A DNA stretch of 16,951 bases from an uncultured bacterium. Its GTDB lineage: Bacteria > Planctomycetota > Phycisphaerae > Phycisphaerales > SM1A02. Below the pieces are notes generated by a model that was not told where the DNA came from, searched no databases, and worked only from the letters and a program-made list of their open reading frames with translations. Within the stretch, counting starts at the first letter, position 1, and each line of letters starts with the position of its first letter. The DNA is taken from assembly GCA_903914045.1 (NCBI GenBank), contig CAIWNO010000034.1, positions 1-16,951 on the forward strand, written 5' to 3'. The translations under genes and the position numbers were made by a program. This document shows, in pieces, positions 1 through 7,092 of this stretch.

Positions 1-2
1 CG

Positions 3-392
3 TCGCGTGTGTTGGCCAGTGGTTGGACGCGGGCTTGGGATACCGCCGACATTCTTCAATCGCAATCCAAATGGCCCGCAGCCAAGCGCTGTGAAGCGCT
101 TCAAACGGAAGGCGGTTTTGCCGCGGTGGAAGTGTTGCTGCAATTGCTGGGGAAATACCAGAATGAAAAATGCGTGGCGCTTGTGGGCCACGAGCCCGCG
201 CTTGGGCAACTTCTGTCGCGCCTCATGTGCGCCAGTGAGCACGCGATAGATTTTGCCAAGGGCGCGGTGGCCGTAGTTGAAATCACAAATGCGCAACCAT
301 TGCGCGGCGAATTACAGGCTTTAGTAACGCCAAGCACGGCGCTGAATCGCTTGAAAAAAAGCCGCGGATTGGACAGGCGTAATCGCAAGTAG
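3..392 (+). CDS. SixA-like histidine phosphatase, 3' part
   Basis: The reading frame is open from the window edge, so the true start lies outside; about 129 codons are visible. The segment SGWTRAWDTADIL matches the region of SixA-type phosphohistidine phosphatases that follows the N-terminal RHG motif (usually ..RAxQTAEIL). VGHEPALGQLL carries the second catalytic histidine of the family (usually VGHNPxL). The catalytic RHG histidine itself would be upstream of the window. Family members are small cytoplasmic enzymes of about 150-170 aa that remove phosphate from phosphohistidine, for example on HPt domains. The tail is rich in Lys and Arg and ends with TAG. The next gene, a STAS protein, starts 45 bp downstream on the same strand and may be co-transcribed. 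Family assignment is good; the substrate is unknown. Confidence 0.72.
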   Translation, partial: SRVLASGWTRAWDTADILQSQSKWPAAKRCEALQTEGGFAAVEVLLQLLGKYQNEKCVALVGHEPALGQLLSRLMCASEHAIDFAKGAVAVVEITNAQPLRGELQALVTPSTALNRLKKSRGLDRRNRK

Positions 393-437
393 ACGCGCCG
401 TTAGACTTGGTATCTTGCATTTGAAGGAAACACTACC

Positions 438-830
438 GTGAGCACAGAACCAATCAACTTGCCAGCGCAAAAAACCACTCCACTTGTAAATTTAAATTGG
501 GATGGAAAGGTCCTCATGATCCGCCCAACTGGCCCCAACATTGGTCAGCGTGAAAGCCCCATCATTACCGAGGAATTTTCACCATACTTCAAGCAGTATG
601 GAAAAGCCGTCAAGTTTCTTGTGCTTGATCTTTCCACCGTGACCTTCATGGCCAGCATGGGTTTGGGCATGTGCATTGCGTGCCGCAATCAGGCGGCGGC
701 GGTTGGCGCCACGCCGTTGCTGTTTGGTCTAAACAAGGACTTGCAGGCGCTGATGGCCATGATGAAGATTGAGAAACTTTTCCGGATCATCAAGACGCAA
801 GCCGAACTGCAACAAATCTGCTCCAAATAA
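438..830 (+). CDS. STAS-domain protein (anti-sigma antagonist-like)
   Basis: A 130-aa single-domain protein. Residues about 17-125 fit a STAS fold: a strand at VLMIRPTGPNI, LVLDLSTVTFMASMGLG as the core strand and helix start, then TPLLFGLNKDLQALM and a C-terminal helix. In SpoIIAA/RsbV the core motif is (F/Y)(M/I)DSxG with a phosphorylated Ser. Here it reads FMASMGLG (residues 70-77), so the Ser (S73) is kept but the preceding Asp is Ala. Such proteins usually act in the cytoplasm by partner switching with an anti-sigma kinase; no kinase gene lies nearby. The start is GTG, chosen because a GAAGGAA ribosome site sits about 8 nt upstream at 423-429. The gene ends before a convergent ChaN-like gene, with 62 bp between the stops. 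The role could equally be in another partner-switch pathway. Confidence 0.8.
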   Translation: MSTEPINLPAQKTTPLVNLNWDGKVLMIRPTGPNIGQRESPIITEEFSPYFKQYGKAVKFLVLDLSTVTFMASMGLGMCIACRNQAAAVGATPLLFGLNKDLQALMAMMKIEKLFRIIKTQAELQQICSK

Positions 831-892
831 ATTTCAGGCGCGGCCAAGCGTTGCGCACGCGTAAACCAACAGCGGGCCAAAGCCGCGCGGAT

Positions 893-1528
893 TTAATTTC
901 GCATTTGCAAATCTTGCGTGGATCGCGGTTGATCGCTTTGCAAATCGCTTGGCGGCACCACGCGCGTGGGCGCGGTGTACGCCACCACATCCGCCTTGCG
1001 CACATCTTCATTGCGCAAAAAACGCGCTGGACTGGGCACCAGCGCAATTGTGAACACGTTGTCGGTGGGGTGCGCCTTGCGAATGGCGGATGCAATATCG
1101 TGCAAGGGTTCTGCGCCCGTGTAATGAATCAGCACGCGGCGGCTGTCTTTGGGTGAATTGTTCAACTCGGTGACAACTGTGGCCGCGTCACCTGTGGATT
1201 CAAAAAACGAACTTGGCGGAAACGCCGCGATCACATCTTCCGTCAACGCTTCTTGCATCCACGCTCCGCCTGGGCAATTTTTCTCATGTGAAATCACAAT
1301 CACATCGGCCCACGCGGTCAGATCAATCACGTCGCTCCACATCAGCACGCGCCCATTGACCGCGTCAAACATGGCGAAGTCGCGCGGTGGATATGGCGTG
1401 TCGGCCAGCGCTGTTGAATATTGCATTGGCGCGGCCCAGGGCTTTGCCAACTGCAGTGAGCCCGTGCAATTTATTTGCAACGCCAATGCCAGCGCCAACA
1501 TGGGCAAGGTCAGCGCGCGCATAAGCAT
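893..1528 (-). CDS. Compact ChaN-like secreted protein
   Basis: A 211-aa protein with a hydrophobic N-terminus (residues about 3-20, ending LALALQINC), so it is probably exported. The Cys at 21 is not in a convincing lipobox. Residues 59-80 (GRVLMWSDVI...ADVIVIS) resemble the opening strand-helix of ChaN/DUF399 proteins, where ADVVxLGExHDN is usual. Residues 130-165 (RRVLIHYTGAEPL... then VFTIALVP) resemble the family's C-terminal half. The roughly 80-100 residues that normally lie between are almost absent, and the usual GExHD motif reads SHEKN. It could be a shortened or degenerate ChaN (iron-regulated, haem-binding in studied cases) or an unrelated lipoprotein. The ATG at 1528 is preferred because GGAAAA lies about 10 nt upstream; the frame stays open to a GTG at 1696 with no good ribosome site. 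It is transcribed divergently from the carboxypeptidase gene. Confidence 0.5.
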   Translation of the reverse strand: MLMRALTLPMLALALALQINCTGSLQLAKPWAAPMQYSTALADTPYPPRDFAMFDAVNGRVLMWSDVIDLTAWADVIVISHEKNCPGGAWMQEALTEDVIAAFPPSSFFESTGDAATVVTELNNSPKDSRRVLIHYTGAEPLHDIASAIRKAHPTDNVFTIALVPSPARFLRNEDVRKADVVAYTAPTRVVPPSDLQSDQPRSTQDLQMRN

Positions 1529-1759
1529 GGTGAATTTTTTTCCAAATGCTCGGTGGTCGTTGCAACCCTTGTCGCGGTCCAAAGAACCGTCCAATAAACA
1601 ACTTCGCCCGTGCTGAGTTACGCCAATCCTTGTTTTTAGAAATGATGCCACGTGTGTACTGTGCGGCAGAACCACACAAAGGTCAATCTCAATCACACAA
1701 TTTATTCAAATCTCCTGTCTTTCAATGGCATTCGCCACAGTTTGGTTTAGTCTGTGCAC

Positions 1760-3577
1760 ATGAATATCAGCTTCATCACGGTTGTCGTTTTGATGGCTCT
1801 CGCCCCGCCATCTGCAAAGCCTCAAGCAAGCAATTCTGCGCCCGCTTCTCAAGCGGTGGTCGTGCAAGAAACCGTGGACAAAGTTTTTGCCTCCGCGCCC
1901 GCCGCTCTTCCCATTGATCCCAATGACATGGTGCGCTTTGACGGCGATGTTGTGGTGCGAGTCAGTATTCGCAGCGCGCAAGATTTAATGTTGGTCAATC
2001 AACTCAGCGACGACATGTGGAGCCATCATGTTGGCATTGGCGGCGACGCCGACTTCCGCATGTCGCAGGCCGATCTTGGCACCTTGGATCGCGCGAGCAT
2101 TCCGTATCGAGTCACGATTTCGGATTTACAAAATCGAATCGACACTGAGCGGACACGCTTGGCGCAACCCATGGAAGGCCTTGCGTGGTTTTCTGATTTC
2201 AAAAATCTCGCGGCCGTGAACACGCGCCTTGATGAAATGGTGGCGGCGTATCCAAATCTGGTCAGCATTGTCAACGCGGGAACTTCCATTCAAGGCCGTG
2301 TCATTCGCGGCATTCGCATTTCGCGTTATCCCGCGGGCACGGTGTTGCCAGCATTTATTTTCACCGGCACGCTGCATGCGCGCGAGTGGGCCAGCACCAT
2401 GACCACCATGTGGATCGCCGATCAATTTGTGGAGAACAACACCATCGATCCACGAATCGCGGCGGTTCTAGATTCAGCCGAGGTGTTTGTGTTTCCAGTG
2501 CAAAATCCCGATGGCTACGAATACACTTGGGCTACTGGCGGCAATCGCTTGTGGCGTAAGAATCGCCGGCTGATAAGCGGCACCACATACGGAGTTGACT
2601 TGAACCGAAATTGGGGCTTGGGTTGGGGCGGTTCCGGTTCCAGCGGCACAACCAGCAGCGACACATATCGCGGTACGGCGGCGTTCAGCGAACCTGAAAG
2701 CGTGGGTATGCGCGACTTTGTCATTGCGCACCCCAACTTGGTTGGCCACATTGACTTTCATAGTTACAGCCAATTATGGCTGTGGCCGTGGTCTTACACC
2801 ACGACCGCGTCTCCAGATCAAACCGCGCTGGCCGCGGTTGGTATTCCTATGCAAACCGCAATCAAGGCCATCAATCAAAAAACGTATACGGCTGGTCCCA
2901 GCGGTAGCACGTACGGATTGACCGCTGGCTGCATTGATGATTGGACGTATGGAACTCAAGGAATGATGGCTGGCACCATTGAAGTGCGCGACACGGGCAC
3001 CTATGGCTTTGTCATGCCAACCAGTGAAATTCTTCCCAACGCCAAAGAAAATTTCGCCGCATCCATGACCATGATGGAAAAATTACTGGCGTCAAGTCCA
3101 ATCACCATCACACTTGCGCCGGGCAGTTTGGTTGCGGACAACACCGCGTCCACTGTTGAAGTGCAAACAGTTCCAGTGGTCAGCACGTTGATCACCAACG
3201 GCGTTCGTTTGAAGTGGAACTTGGATGGCGGCACAACTCAGAGCGCGGTCATGACCAGCATTGGCAACAACAAATATCGCGCCTCGCTTCCCGCCATGGC
3301 TTGCGCGTCGCAAGTGTCGTGGTTTGTGGAGGCCGAGACCAAGTTCATCATCACGCACGCGCCGCTGAACAAGCCCACGTCGTTCAATCTCACCGCCACA
3401 AATTCTTGTAGAAATCCAGCGGATTTAGACGGTAGCGGATTTGTGGACGCCGCGGATATTGGCTACGTTTTACTAGATTTTGGGCCTTGTGGCGATCCGG
3501 CGAATTGCCTCGCGGATCTTGATCACAGCGGCGATGTCGATAGCGCCGATGTGGGCTTGGTGTTGCTTGAAATGTGA
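1760..3577 (+). CDS. Secreted M14 carboxypeptidase with dockerin-like C-terminus
   Basis: A 605-aa exported zinc metallocarboxypeptidase of the carboxypeptidase A type. Numbering is from the ATG at 1760. Residues 1-23 look like a signal peptide, and residues about 40-125 may be a propeptide. Active-site landmarks match pancreatic CPA closely: zinc ligands H206 and E209 (HAREW) and H334 (DFHSYSQL); substrate residues R266 (LWRKNRR) and N282-R283 (VDLNRNW); the mobile Tyr Y397 (DDWTYG); catalytic E408 (TIEVRDTGTYGF). A beta-rich domain follows (about 445-548). The final 53 residues hold two Ca-binding-like loops, DLDGSGFVDAAD and DLDHSGDVDSAD, as in dockerin/EF-hand tails of planctomycete exported proteins. 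The enzyme should release C-terminal residues from peptides outside the cytoplasm. A GTG at 1754 is an alternative start; neither has a clear ribosome site. Confidence 0.93.
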   Translation: MNISFITVVVLMALAPPSAKPQASNSAPASQAVVVQETVDKVFASAPAALPIDPNDMVRFDGDVVVRVSIRSAQDLMLVNQLSDDMWSHHVGIGGDADFRMSQADLGTLDRASIPYRVTISDLQNRIDTERTRLAQPMEGLAWFSDFKNLAAVNTRLDEMVAAYPNLVSIVNAGTSIQGRVIRGIRISRYPAGTVLPAFIFTGTLHAREWASTMTTMWIADQFVENNTIDPRIAAVLDSAEVFVFPVQNPDGYEYTWATGGNRLWRKNRRLISGTTYGVDLNRNWGLGWGGSGSSGTTSSDTYRGTAAFSEPESVGMRDFVIAHPNLVGHIDFHSYSQLWLWPWSYTTTASPDQTALAAVGIPMQTAIKAINQKTYTAGPSGSTYGLTAGCIDDWTYGTQGMMAGTIEVRDTGTYGFVMPTSEILPNAKENFAASMTMMEKLLASSPITITLAPGSLVADNTASTVEVQTVPVVSTLITNGVRLKWNLDGGTTQSAVMTSIGNNKYRASLPAMACASQVSWFVEAETKFIITHAPLNKPTSFNLTATNSCRNPADLDGSGFVDAADIGYVLLDFGPCGDPANCLADLDHSGDVDSADVGLVLLEM

Positions 3578-3689
3578 CATGCGCATTGAACCACGCATAG
3601 ACAACACGAGATTCGTTTGACGAGCGCGTTGACACGGCCATCACAATTTTATTTGCGCAACATCAAGCGAAGTCCAACGCCCTGCGCAA

Positions 3690-4244
3690 TTATGCGCGGC
3701 TTTGATACGAGCCATCTTCAGTTGAAATGCGCAACTTCTCGCCAATGCCAATGAACGGCGGAACGCGCGTCTTCAAACCAGTTTCCATTTCCGCTTCCTT
3801 CAATTGATTGGTTGCCGTTGCGCCCTTGATGCCCGGAGCCGTGTCCTTGACGACAAGTTCAACCATGTTTGGCAATTCAATCGCGATCGGATTGCCGTCG
3901 CACCAATTCACAACAACATTGGTGTTGGGAAGCATGTACAGCGGCATGTCGCCAACAAATTCCTGCGTCATTTCGGCTTGCTCAAAATTCTCATTGTCCA
4001 TGAACACAAACTTCGGACCATCTTTGTACAGATATTCCATCGGGCGCCGATCAAGCTCCACTTGCTCAACTTCCTCACCACTGCGAAGGCGCTTGTCGAT
4101 AATGGAACCAGCTTTCAGGTCGCGCATTTTCACTTGCACAAACGCCCGCAAGTTGCCGGGGGTGACATGCGCGTAGTGCATGATCAGGTACAGGCGGCCG
4201 TCCATTTTAATTGCGATTCCAGGGCGTAGTTCAGTGCTCTTCAT
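3690..4244 (-). CDS. efp: Elongation factor P
   Basis: A 184-aa translation factor, close to the usual 185-190 aa. It helps the ribosome form peptide bonds at polyproline stretches. The three-domain layout is clear: a KOW-like N domain (ELRPGIAIKMDGRLYLI), an OB domain (MEYLYKDGPKFVFMDNENFEQ) and a C-terminal OB domain (LPNMVELVVKDTAPGIKG, then VPPFIGIGEKLRI and the end SYQSRA, as in E. coli EYVSRVK). The loop that reaches the peptidyl-transferase centre reads HVTPGNLRAF, so the position modified in most bacteria (K34 in E. coli) is N31. Lysylation, rhamnosylation or 5-aminopentanol modification is therefore impossible at that residue. No EpmA/EpmB or EarP gene is visible. The ATG lies 150 nt downstream of a strong intrinsic terminator, so the gene either has its own promoter or depends on read-through. 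Confidence 0.95.
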   Translation of the reverse strand: MKSTELRPGIAIKMDGRLYLIMHYAHVTPGNLRAFVQVKMRDLKAGSIIDKRLRSGEEVEQVELDRRPMEYLYKDGPKFVFMDNENFEQAEMTQEFVGDMPLYMLPNTNVVVNWCDGNPIAIELPNMVELVVKDTAPGIKGATATNQLKEAEMETGLKTRVPPFIGIGEKLRISTEDGSYQSRA

Positions 4245-4385
4245 GGGGGTCCAGTCTGGCCAGTAGTTTGGCGAATTATGTAGAAAAGAAAGGCAAGTTT
4301 AGCGACTAGCGAGGCGAAGGCAGGGCGATTGGCAAGCAAACCCAACAAATAAGGCAATTTGGTAGGGCCAGAAAAATAAATCGAC

Positions 4386-4417
4386 AAAAAAATACCCCCG
4401 GATACTAGATCCGGGGG
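4386..4417 (-). terminator. Strong intrinsic terminator upstream of efp
   Basis: A perfect 9-bp stem, CCCCCGGAT (4395-4403) and ATCCGGGGG (4409-4417), with a 5-nt loop. On the minus strand it is followed at once by TATTTTTTT. On the plus strand the hairpin is followed by purine-rich sequence, so it acts in the minus direction only. It ends the putative structured RNA and lies 150 nt before the efp start codon. Confidence 0.88.
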
Positions 4418-4546
4418 CGGAGGGAGGGAAAAGGGCAAATTAAGTGGTTGCTTGCGCAACCGAAACACACGAAAATACTGGGTTTCCAGCAACTTCGTCA
4501 GTTTATCTTTGAGACCTGTTTCCAAACCTCTCAGATAATTCAAAGT
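4387..4546 (-). ncRNA. Putative structured ncRNA or efp leader
   Basis: A stretch of about 160 nt on the minus strand between a promoter-like pair and an intrinsic terminator. In transcript order it can fold into three stem-loops before the terminator. First, TTATCT plus GAGA (4538-4529) pairs with TCTC (4514-4511) and AGATAA (4508-4503), with a small nested GTTT/AAAC hairpin. Second, CTGG/CCAG closes an AAAC loop (4478-4489). Third, a perfect 6-bp GGTTGC/GCAACC stem is closed by a GCAA (GNRA) tetraloop (4446-4461). The one long reading frame over this stretch runs straight through the terminator hairpin and has an unconvincing composition, so coding is unlikely. I match it to no known RNA family by eye. 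It could be a trans-acting sRNA or a cis-acting attenuator of efp. The 5' end is inferred. Confidence 0.55.
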
Positions 4547-4553
4547 AACTCCA

Positions 4554-4582
4554 ATTTTGGCAGATGCAAATGAAGTTGTCGA
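4554..4582 (-). promoter_or_regulatory. Putative promoter of the structured RNA
   Basis: On the minus strand, TCGACA (4577-4582; 5 of 6 to the -35 consensus) is separated by exactly 17 bp from CAAAAT (4554-4559; 4 of 6 to the -10 consensus). The predicted transcript start near 4546 lies just before the first stem-loop. The prediction rests on consensus matching only. Confidence 0.4.
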
Positions 4583-4685
4583 AAAAAACTAAAAAGGTAT
4601 TTTTTTTAGATGGTGTTTAGGTTGGATACAGAACACATTTAGTGCGTCACTTGTGGATTACATTTCGTATGATCTAGCAAGAAAT

Positions 4686-5807
4686 ATGAGTATTTTTTCC
4701 ATTCATTCAAGCGTTTTTTTGGGCAATTTCAATGTAATTGTGGTTGTAGCTACCGTCTTGCAGACGGCACTTTTTGCGGCGCAATCCAATCCACCAACTG
4801 AAGTAGTCGTAAGAACTGGCCCCGTCATTATTGGACCTCCGCCACTGACGATTGATCCGCCCGCGCTGGATTTTGGTTTCATTGCGCCAGGGGAACCCAA
4901 GACGGGTATTTTTACGCTGAAGAACCCCACCAATACGCCATTCACAATTGTTGCCCTTCAGCCAACCTGCACGTGCACTTCCATCACGGATCTTTCAGGA
5001 CGAGTCATTGCCCCAGGCGAGTCGATTCAGTTTGATGCAAGTTTGGCGGCGTCCATTGCCACGGGACCGCGCAAGTCAACGGTGAAAGTGATTGTTGAAG
5101 GATTCAGCAAACCGATCGAAGTGGATGTGCGAGCGGAGGTTGTTGTCGCGTTGCGTGCAATACCGCCCGCGATCAATGTCTTGCCCAATGTTCCCGTGGT
5201 TGGCCGAGTAGTTATAGAAAGTATTGATCGCAAACCATTTCGCATTCTTTCGGTGGACAATCGAGCCCCTATTTTTGTTGGATTTGATCCCGCGAAAGAC
5301 GCCGCAAAAAGCACATACCTTGTTCGTTACGACTTTGGTCAATATGCAACCGAGGCTTTGCCGGCGTGGTGTTTGATTCAAACCGATCGAACAGATTCTC
5401 CGGTGTTGGCGATGAAAATGCGTACTGAAAAAAATAATATTATTCCAGTTGTGCGCATGAAGGAGTACAACTTGAACTTGGGCGTGATTGCCGCCAATGG
5501 GTCCAAAGAATTCACTTTTGACATGGTGGAATGGGCGGAGCCTGTGACAAGCGTGGTGAGTTTGTCTGATTCATTTACGGCGCAAATGATGGCTCAGGAA
5601 ACACAAGGCAAAAATATTCAAGTTCGCTGCAAAGTCACTCCAAAAAATGCCGCCGTTGGTTTGTTTCAATTCAATCTTGAATTACAAACAGGGGATAAAA
5701 CTCAAAATTTGTGGGCTTATGGCATGGTTCAAGATGCGGCGTCTGTGCCCGCGCAATCGTTGGAAAAGCAGCCAGCAACGCCGCCAATTTTGTCGCCCGC
5801 CAAGTAG
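4686..5807 (+). CDS. Secreted DUF1573-domain protein
   Basis: A 373-aa exported protein. Residues about 8-33 form a hydrophobic signal peptide ending near LFAAQS. The stretch from about residue 55 to 105, with LDFGFIAPGEPKTG, FTLKNPTNTPFTI and PTCTCTS, fits the DUF1573 pattern (HDFGxV..G, FxxxNxG.xPL.I, SCGCT), an Ig-like ASPM/SPD-2/Hydin-type beta-sandwich common in exported Bacteroidetes and planctomycete proteins. The remaining 250 residues look like one or two more beta-sandwich units, ending in a Pro/Ser-rich tail. No enzymatic motif is seen and the function is unknown; a cell-surface or periplasmic structural role is likely. The ATG at 4686 is preferred, giving a normal signal peptide; a GTG at 4653 in frame is possible. 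Neither has a strong ribosome site. The start faces the structured RNA, which is transcribed the other way. Confidence 0.75.
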   Translation: MSIFSIHSSVFLGNFNVIVVVATVLQTALFAAQSNPPTEVVVRTGPVIIGPPPLTIDPPALDFGFIAPGEPKTGIFTLKNPTNTPFTIVALQPTCTCTSITDLSGRVIAPGESIQFDASLAASIATGPRKSTVKVIVEGFSKPIEVDVRAEVVVALRAIPPAINVLPNVPVVGRVVIESIDRKPFRILSVDNRAPIFVGFDPAKDAAKSTYLVRYDFGQYATEALPAWCLIQTDRTDSPVLAMKMRTEKNNIIPVVRMKEYNLNLGVIAANGSKEFTFDMVEWAEPVTSVVSLSDSFTAQMMAQETQGKNIQVRCKVTPKNAAVGLFQFNLELQTGDKTQNLWAYGMVQDAASVPAQSLEKQPATPPILSPAK

Positions 5808-5935
5808 ATCACTTGCAAAAATCGTCAACAATCGTCTTCGCAGGAAAACAAAATGATCGCGCCTGTACACATCGTTTGCAGCGTGGTTACTCTTCATCTC
5901 ATTCGTGCGCATGATTCAAACGTAAAGGAATATCA

Positions 5936-6715
5936 ATGGGAATACTTGAAGGCAAACGCGGACTGATTGTTGGAATCGCAAACGATCGCTCAATTGCATC
6001 CGGCATCACTGAAAGTGTGTTGGCCCAAGGTGGTCAATGTTTGTTCACGCACTTGCCTGGCGACAAAATGGAGCGACGCATTCGCATGTCGTTGGATGAA
6101 TTGGGCGTGAAGGATCCGTGGGTCATGCCCATGGACGCCGGCAGCGACGAGCAAATGGATCAGGTGTTCGCCAAAATTCAAAGCGAGTTTGGCACGTTGG
6201 ATTTTCTAGTGCACTGCATTGCGTATGCGGAGAGAGATTGGTTGAAAGTTGGCGCCTTCGCCGCCACGCCGCGCTCGGTGTTCACGCAAGCCATGGATTT
6301 GTCGGCGCACACTTATCAAGCCATGGCGCACCGCGCCGCGCCCATGATGACCCAAGGCGGATCCATGATTGCGTTAAGTTATTACGGCGCCGAAAAAGCC
6401 GTGCCTGGCTACAACGTCATGGGCGTTGCAAAAGCCGCGCTTGAAGCCACCAATCGATATTTGGCCATGGAACTTGGCGAGAAAAATATTCGCTGCAACG
6501 TAATTTCCGCGGGTCCGGTCAAGACCCTCAGCGCCATGGCGGTGGGTGGGTTCGGGCAAATTCTTGAGTGGGTGGAAAAGAAGGCGCCGCTAAAGCGCAA
6601 TATCACAACCAAAGATGTGGGCGACACCGCGGCGTGGTTGCTTTCCGGCATGGCCAACGGCGTGACTGGTCAAACCATTTATGTGGACAGCGGCTACTCC
6701 ATCATGGGACTGTGA
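5936..6715 (+). CDS. fabI: Enoyl-[acyl-carrier-protein] reductase (NADH)
   Basis: A 259-aa FabI, matching the usual 255-265 aa. It reduces the trans-2 double bond of enoyl-ACP in the last step of each fatty-acid elongation cycle, in the cytoplasm. The divergent short-chain dehydrogenase features are present: nucleotide-binding GLIVGIANDRSIA (residues 9-21), catalytic Y149 (ALSYYGAEKA) and the Y159-x6-K166 pair (GYNVMGVAK), then NVISAGPVKTL and the C-terminal VDSGYSIMGL. The residue equivalent to E. coli G93 is A96 (HCIAYAE), as in many FabI proteins, and M162 and F206 at other inhibitor-contact positions are kept. A clear AAAGGA site lies 7 nt before the ATG. It is convergent with the flp pilin unit; no terminator acting on its own strand is seen. 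Confidence 0.96.
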   Translation: MGILEGKRGLIVGIANDRSIASGITESVLAQGGQCLFTHLPGDKMERRIRMSLDELGVKDPWVMPMDAGSDEQMDQVFAKIQSEFGTLDFLVHCIAYAERDWLKVGAFAATPRSVFTQAMDLSAHTYQAMAHRAAPMMTQGGSMIALSYYGAEKAVPGYNVMGVAKAALEATNRYLAMELGEKNIRCNVISAGPVKTLSAMAVGGFGQILEWVEKKAPLKRNITTKDVGDTAAWLLSGMANGVTGQTIYVDSGYSIMGL

Positions 6716-6763
6716 GCGATTGCCAGAAGCGCAGGGCTAATACGCACATAACTGCGGCATAAA

Positions 6764-6800
6764 AACACATACGACCCCGTCTTTTGGACGAGGCCGTATG
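6764..6800 (-). terminator. Terminator of the distal flp pilin gene
   Basis: A 14-bp stem, 6768-6781 with 6787-6800, with a short T-rich loop (A-rich on the transcribed strand). On the minus strand all 14 pairs form, two of them as G-U wobbles; on the plus strand those two become A-C mismatches. It is followed on the minus strand by TGTTTTTATG. The strand bias and its place 21 bp past the pilin stop codon show that it ends the pilin transcript. Confidence 0.85.
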
Positions 6801-6820
6801 GAAACATTCACTTTTGTAAC

Positions 6821-7000
6821 TTACTCGCCGCTCTGATCGCCCAAGATGGAGATCATGTCTGTTTGCTTGGCTTGAAGTTCATCCTTCAAAGCTGTCAAAC
6901 CAGAAGCTGCTCCACCAGCCATTACGACTGCTGTAATTCCGTACTCAACCGCAGCTGTGCCGCGTTCATCATTAATAAAATTCTTGATCCAATTTTTCAT
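6821..7000 (-). CDS. flp: Flp-type pilin, distal copy
   Basis: A 59-aa type IVb prepilin, the main subunit of the Tad pilus. The leader MKNWIKNFINDERG is cut after G14 by the prepilin peptidase. The mature protein starts TAAVEYGITAVV, with the Flp hallmark Glu-Tyr at mature positions 5-6, followed by a hydrophobic helix (to about residue 38) and a polar C-terminus ending DQSGE. The second of two in-frame ATGs (at 7000) is chosen because AAAGGA stands 7 nt before it but only 1 nt before the ATG at 7006; the upstream paralogue agrees. It is the last gene of the Tad set and has its own terminator. It differs from the other copy at K6L, N10A, S33T and T47S, and only the last two are in the mature pilin. 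Confidence 0.93.
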   Translation of the reverse strand: MKNWIKNFINDERGTAAVEYGITAVVMAGGAASGLTALKDELQAKQTDMISILGDQSGE

Positions 7001-7064
7001 TTTCATATCCTTTCAATTTAACGCTTCAATTGCTTTATTAAACAACACGTCTAATAGTAGAAAA

Positions 7065-7092
7065 AAAATACCACGAATTTTAATTTTTGCAA
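7065..7092 (-). promoter_or_regulatory. Possible promoter of the distal flp gene
   Basis: On the minus strand, TTGCAA (7087-7092; 4 of 6 to consensus), a 16-bp spacer and TATTTT (7065-7070; 4 of 6) with an extended-10 TGG in front. It would give a leader of about 57 nt before the pilin ATG. Because the other pilin copy ends in its own terminator, this gene needs either a promoter here or read-through. The region is AT-rich, so chance matches are likely. Confidence 0.3.

Larger units (their letters stand above)
6761..7015. repeat. Direct repeat, pilin-terminator unit, copy 1
   Basis: It covers the distal pilin gene, its ribosome site and its terminator. By hand count the first 132 bases (terminator and 3' part of the gene) differ from copy 2 at about 4 positions, while the remaining 108 coding bases differ at about 20. 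The partner is 7233-7487. Confidence 0.88.

Noticed and set aside
1149..1616. Long plus-strand frame opposite the ChaN-like gene
   Set aside because: It has no ribosome site and no recognisable domain, and its composition is that of an antisense shadow. The minus frame has a signal peptide and family resemblance.
3684..3700. Small hairpin at the end of efp (GCGCA/TGCGC)
   Set aside because: It has only five pairs, overlaps the stop region and has no T tract, so it is not a convincing terminator.
4241..4543. A 100-codon minus-strand frame starting at TTG with GGAG upstream and ending in an ATGA overlap with efp
   Set aside because: It runs through a strong intrinsic terminator and its translation looks random, with no domain. 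The stem-loops explain the region better as RNA, though the overlap and GGAG site are worth remembering.
6768..6800. The hairpin as a terminator for fabI on the plus strand
   Set aside because: On the plus strand two pairs become A-C mismatches and no T tract follows directly, so it serves the pilin transcript.
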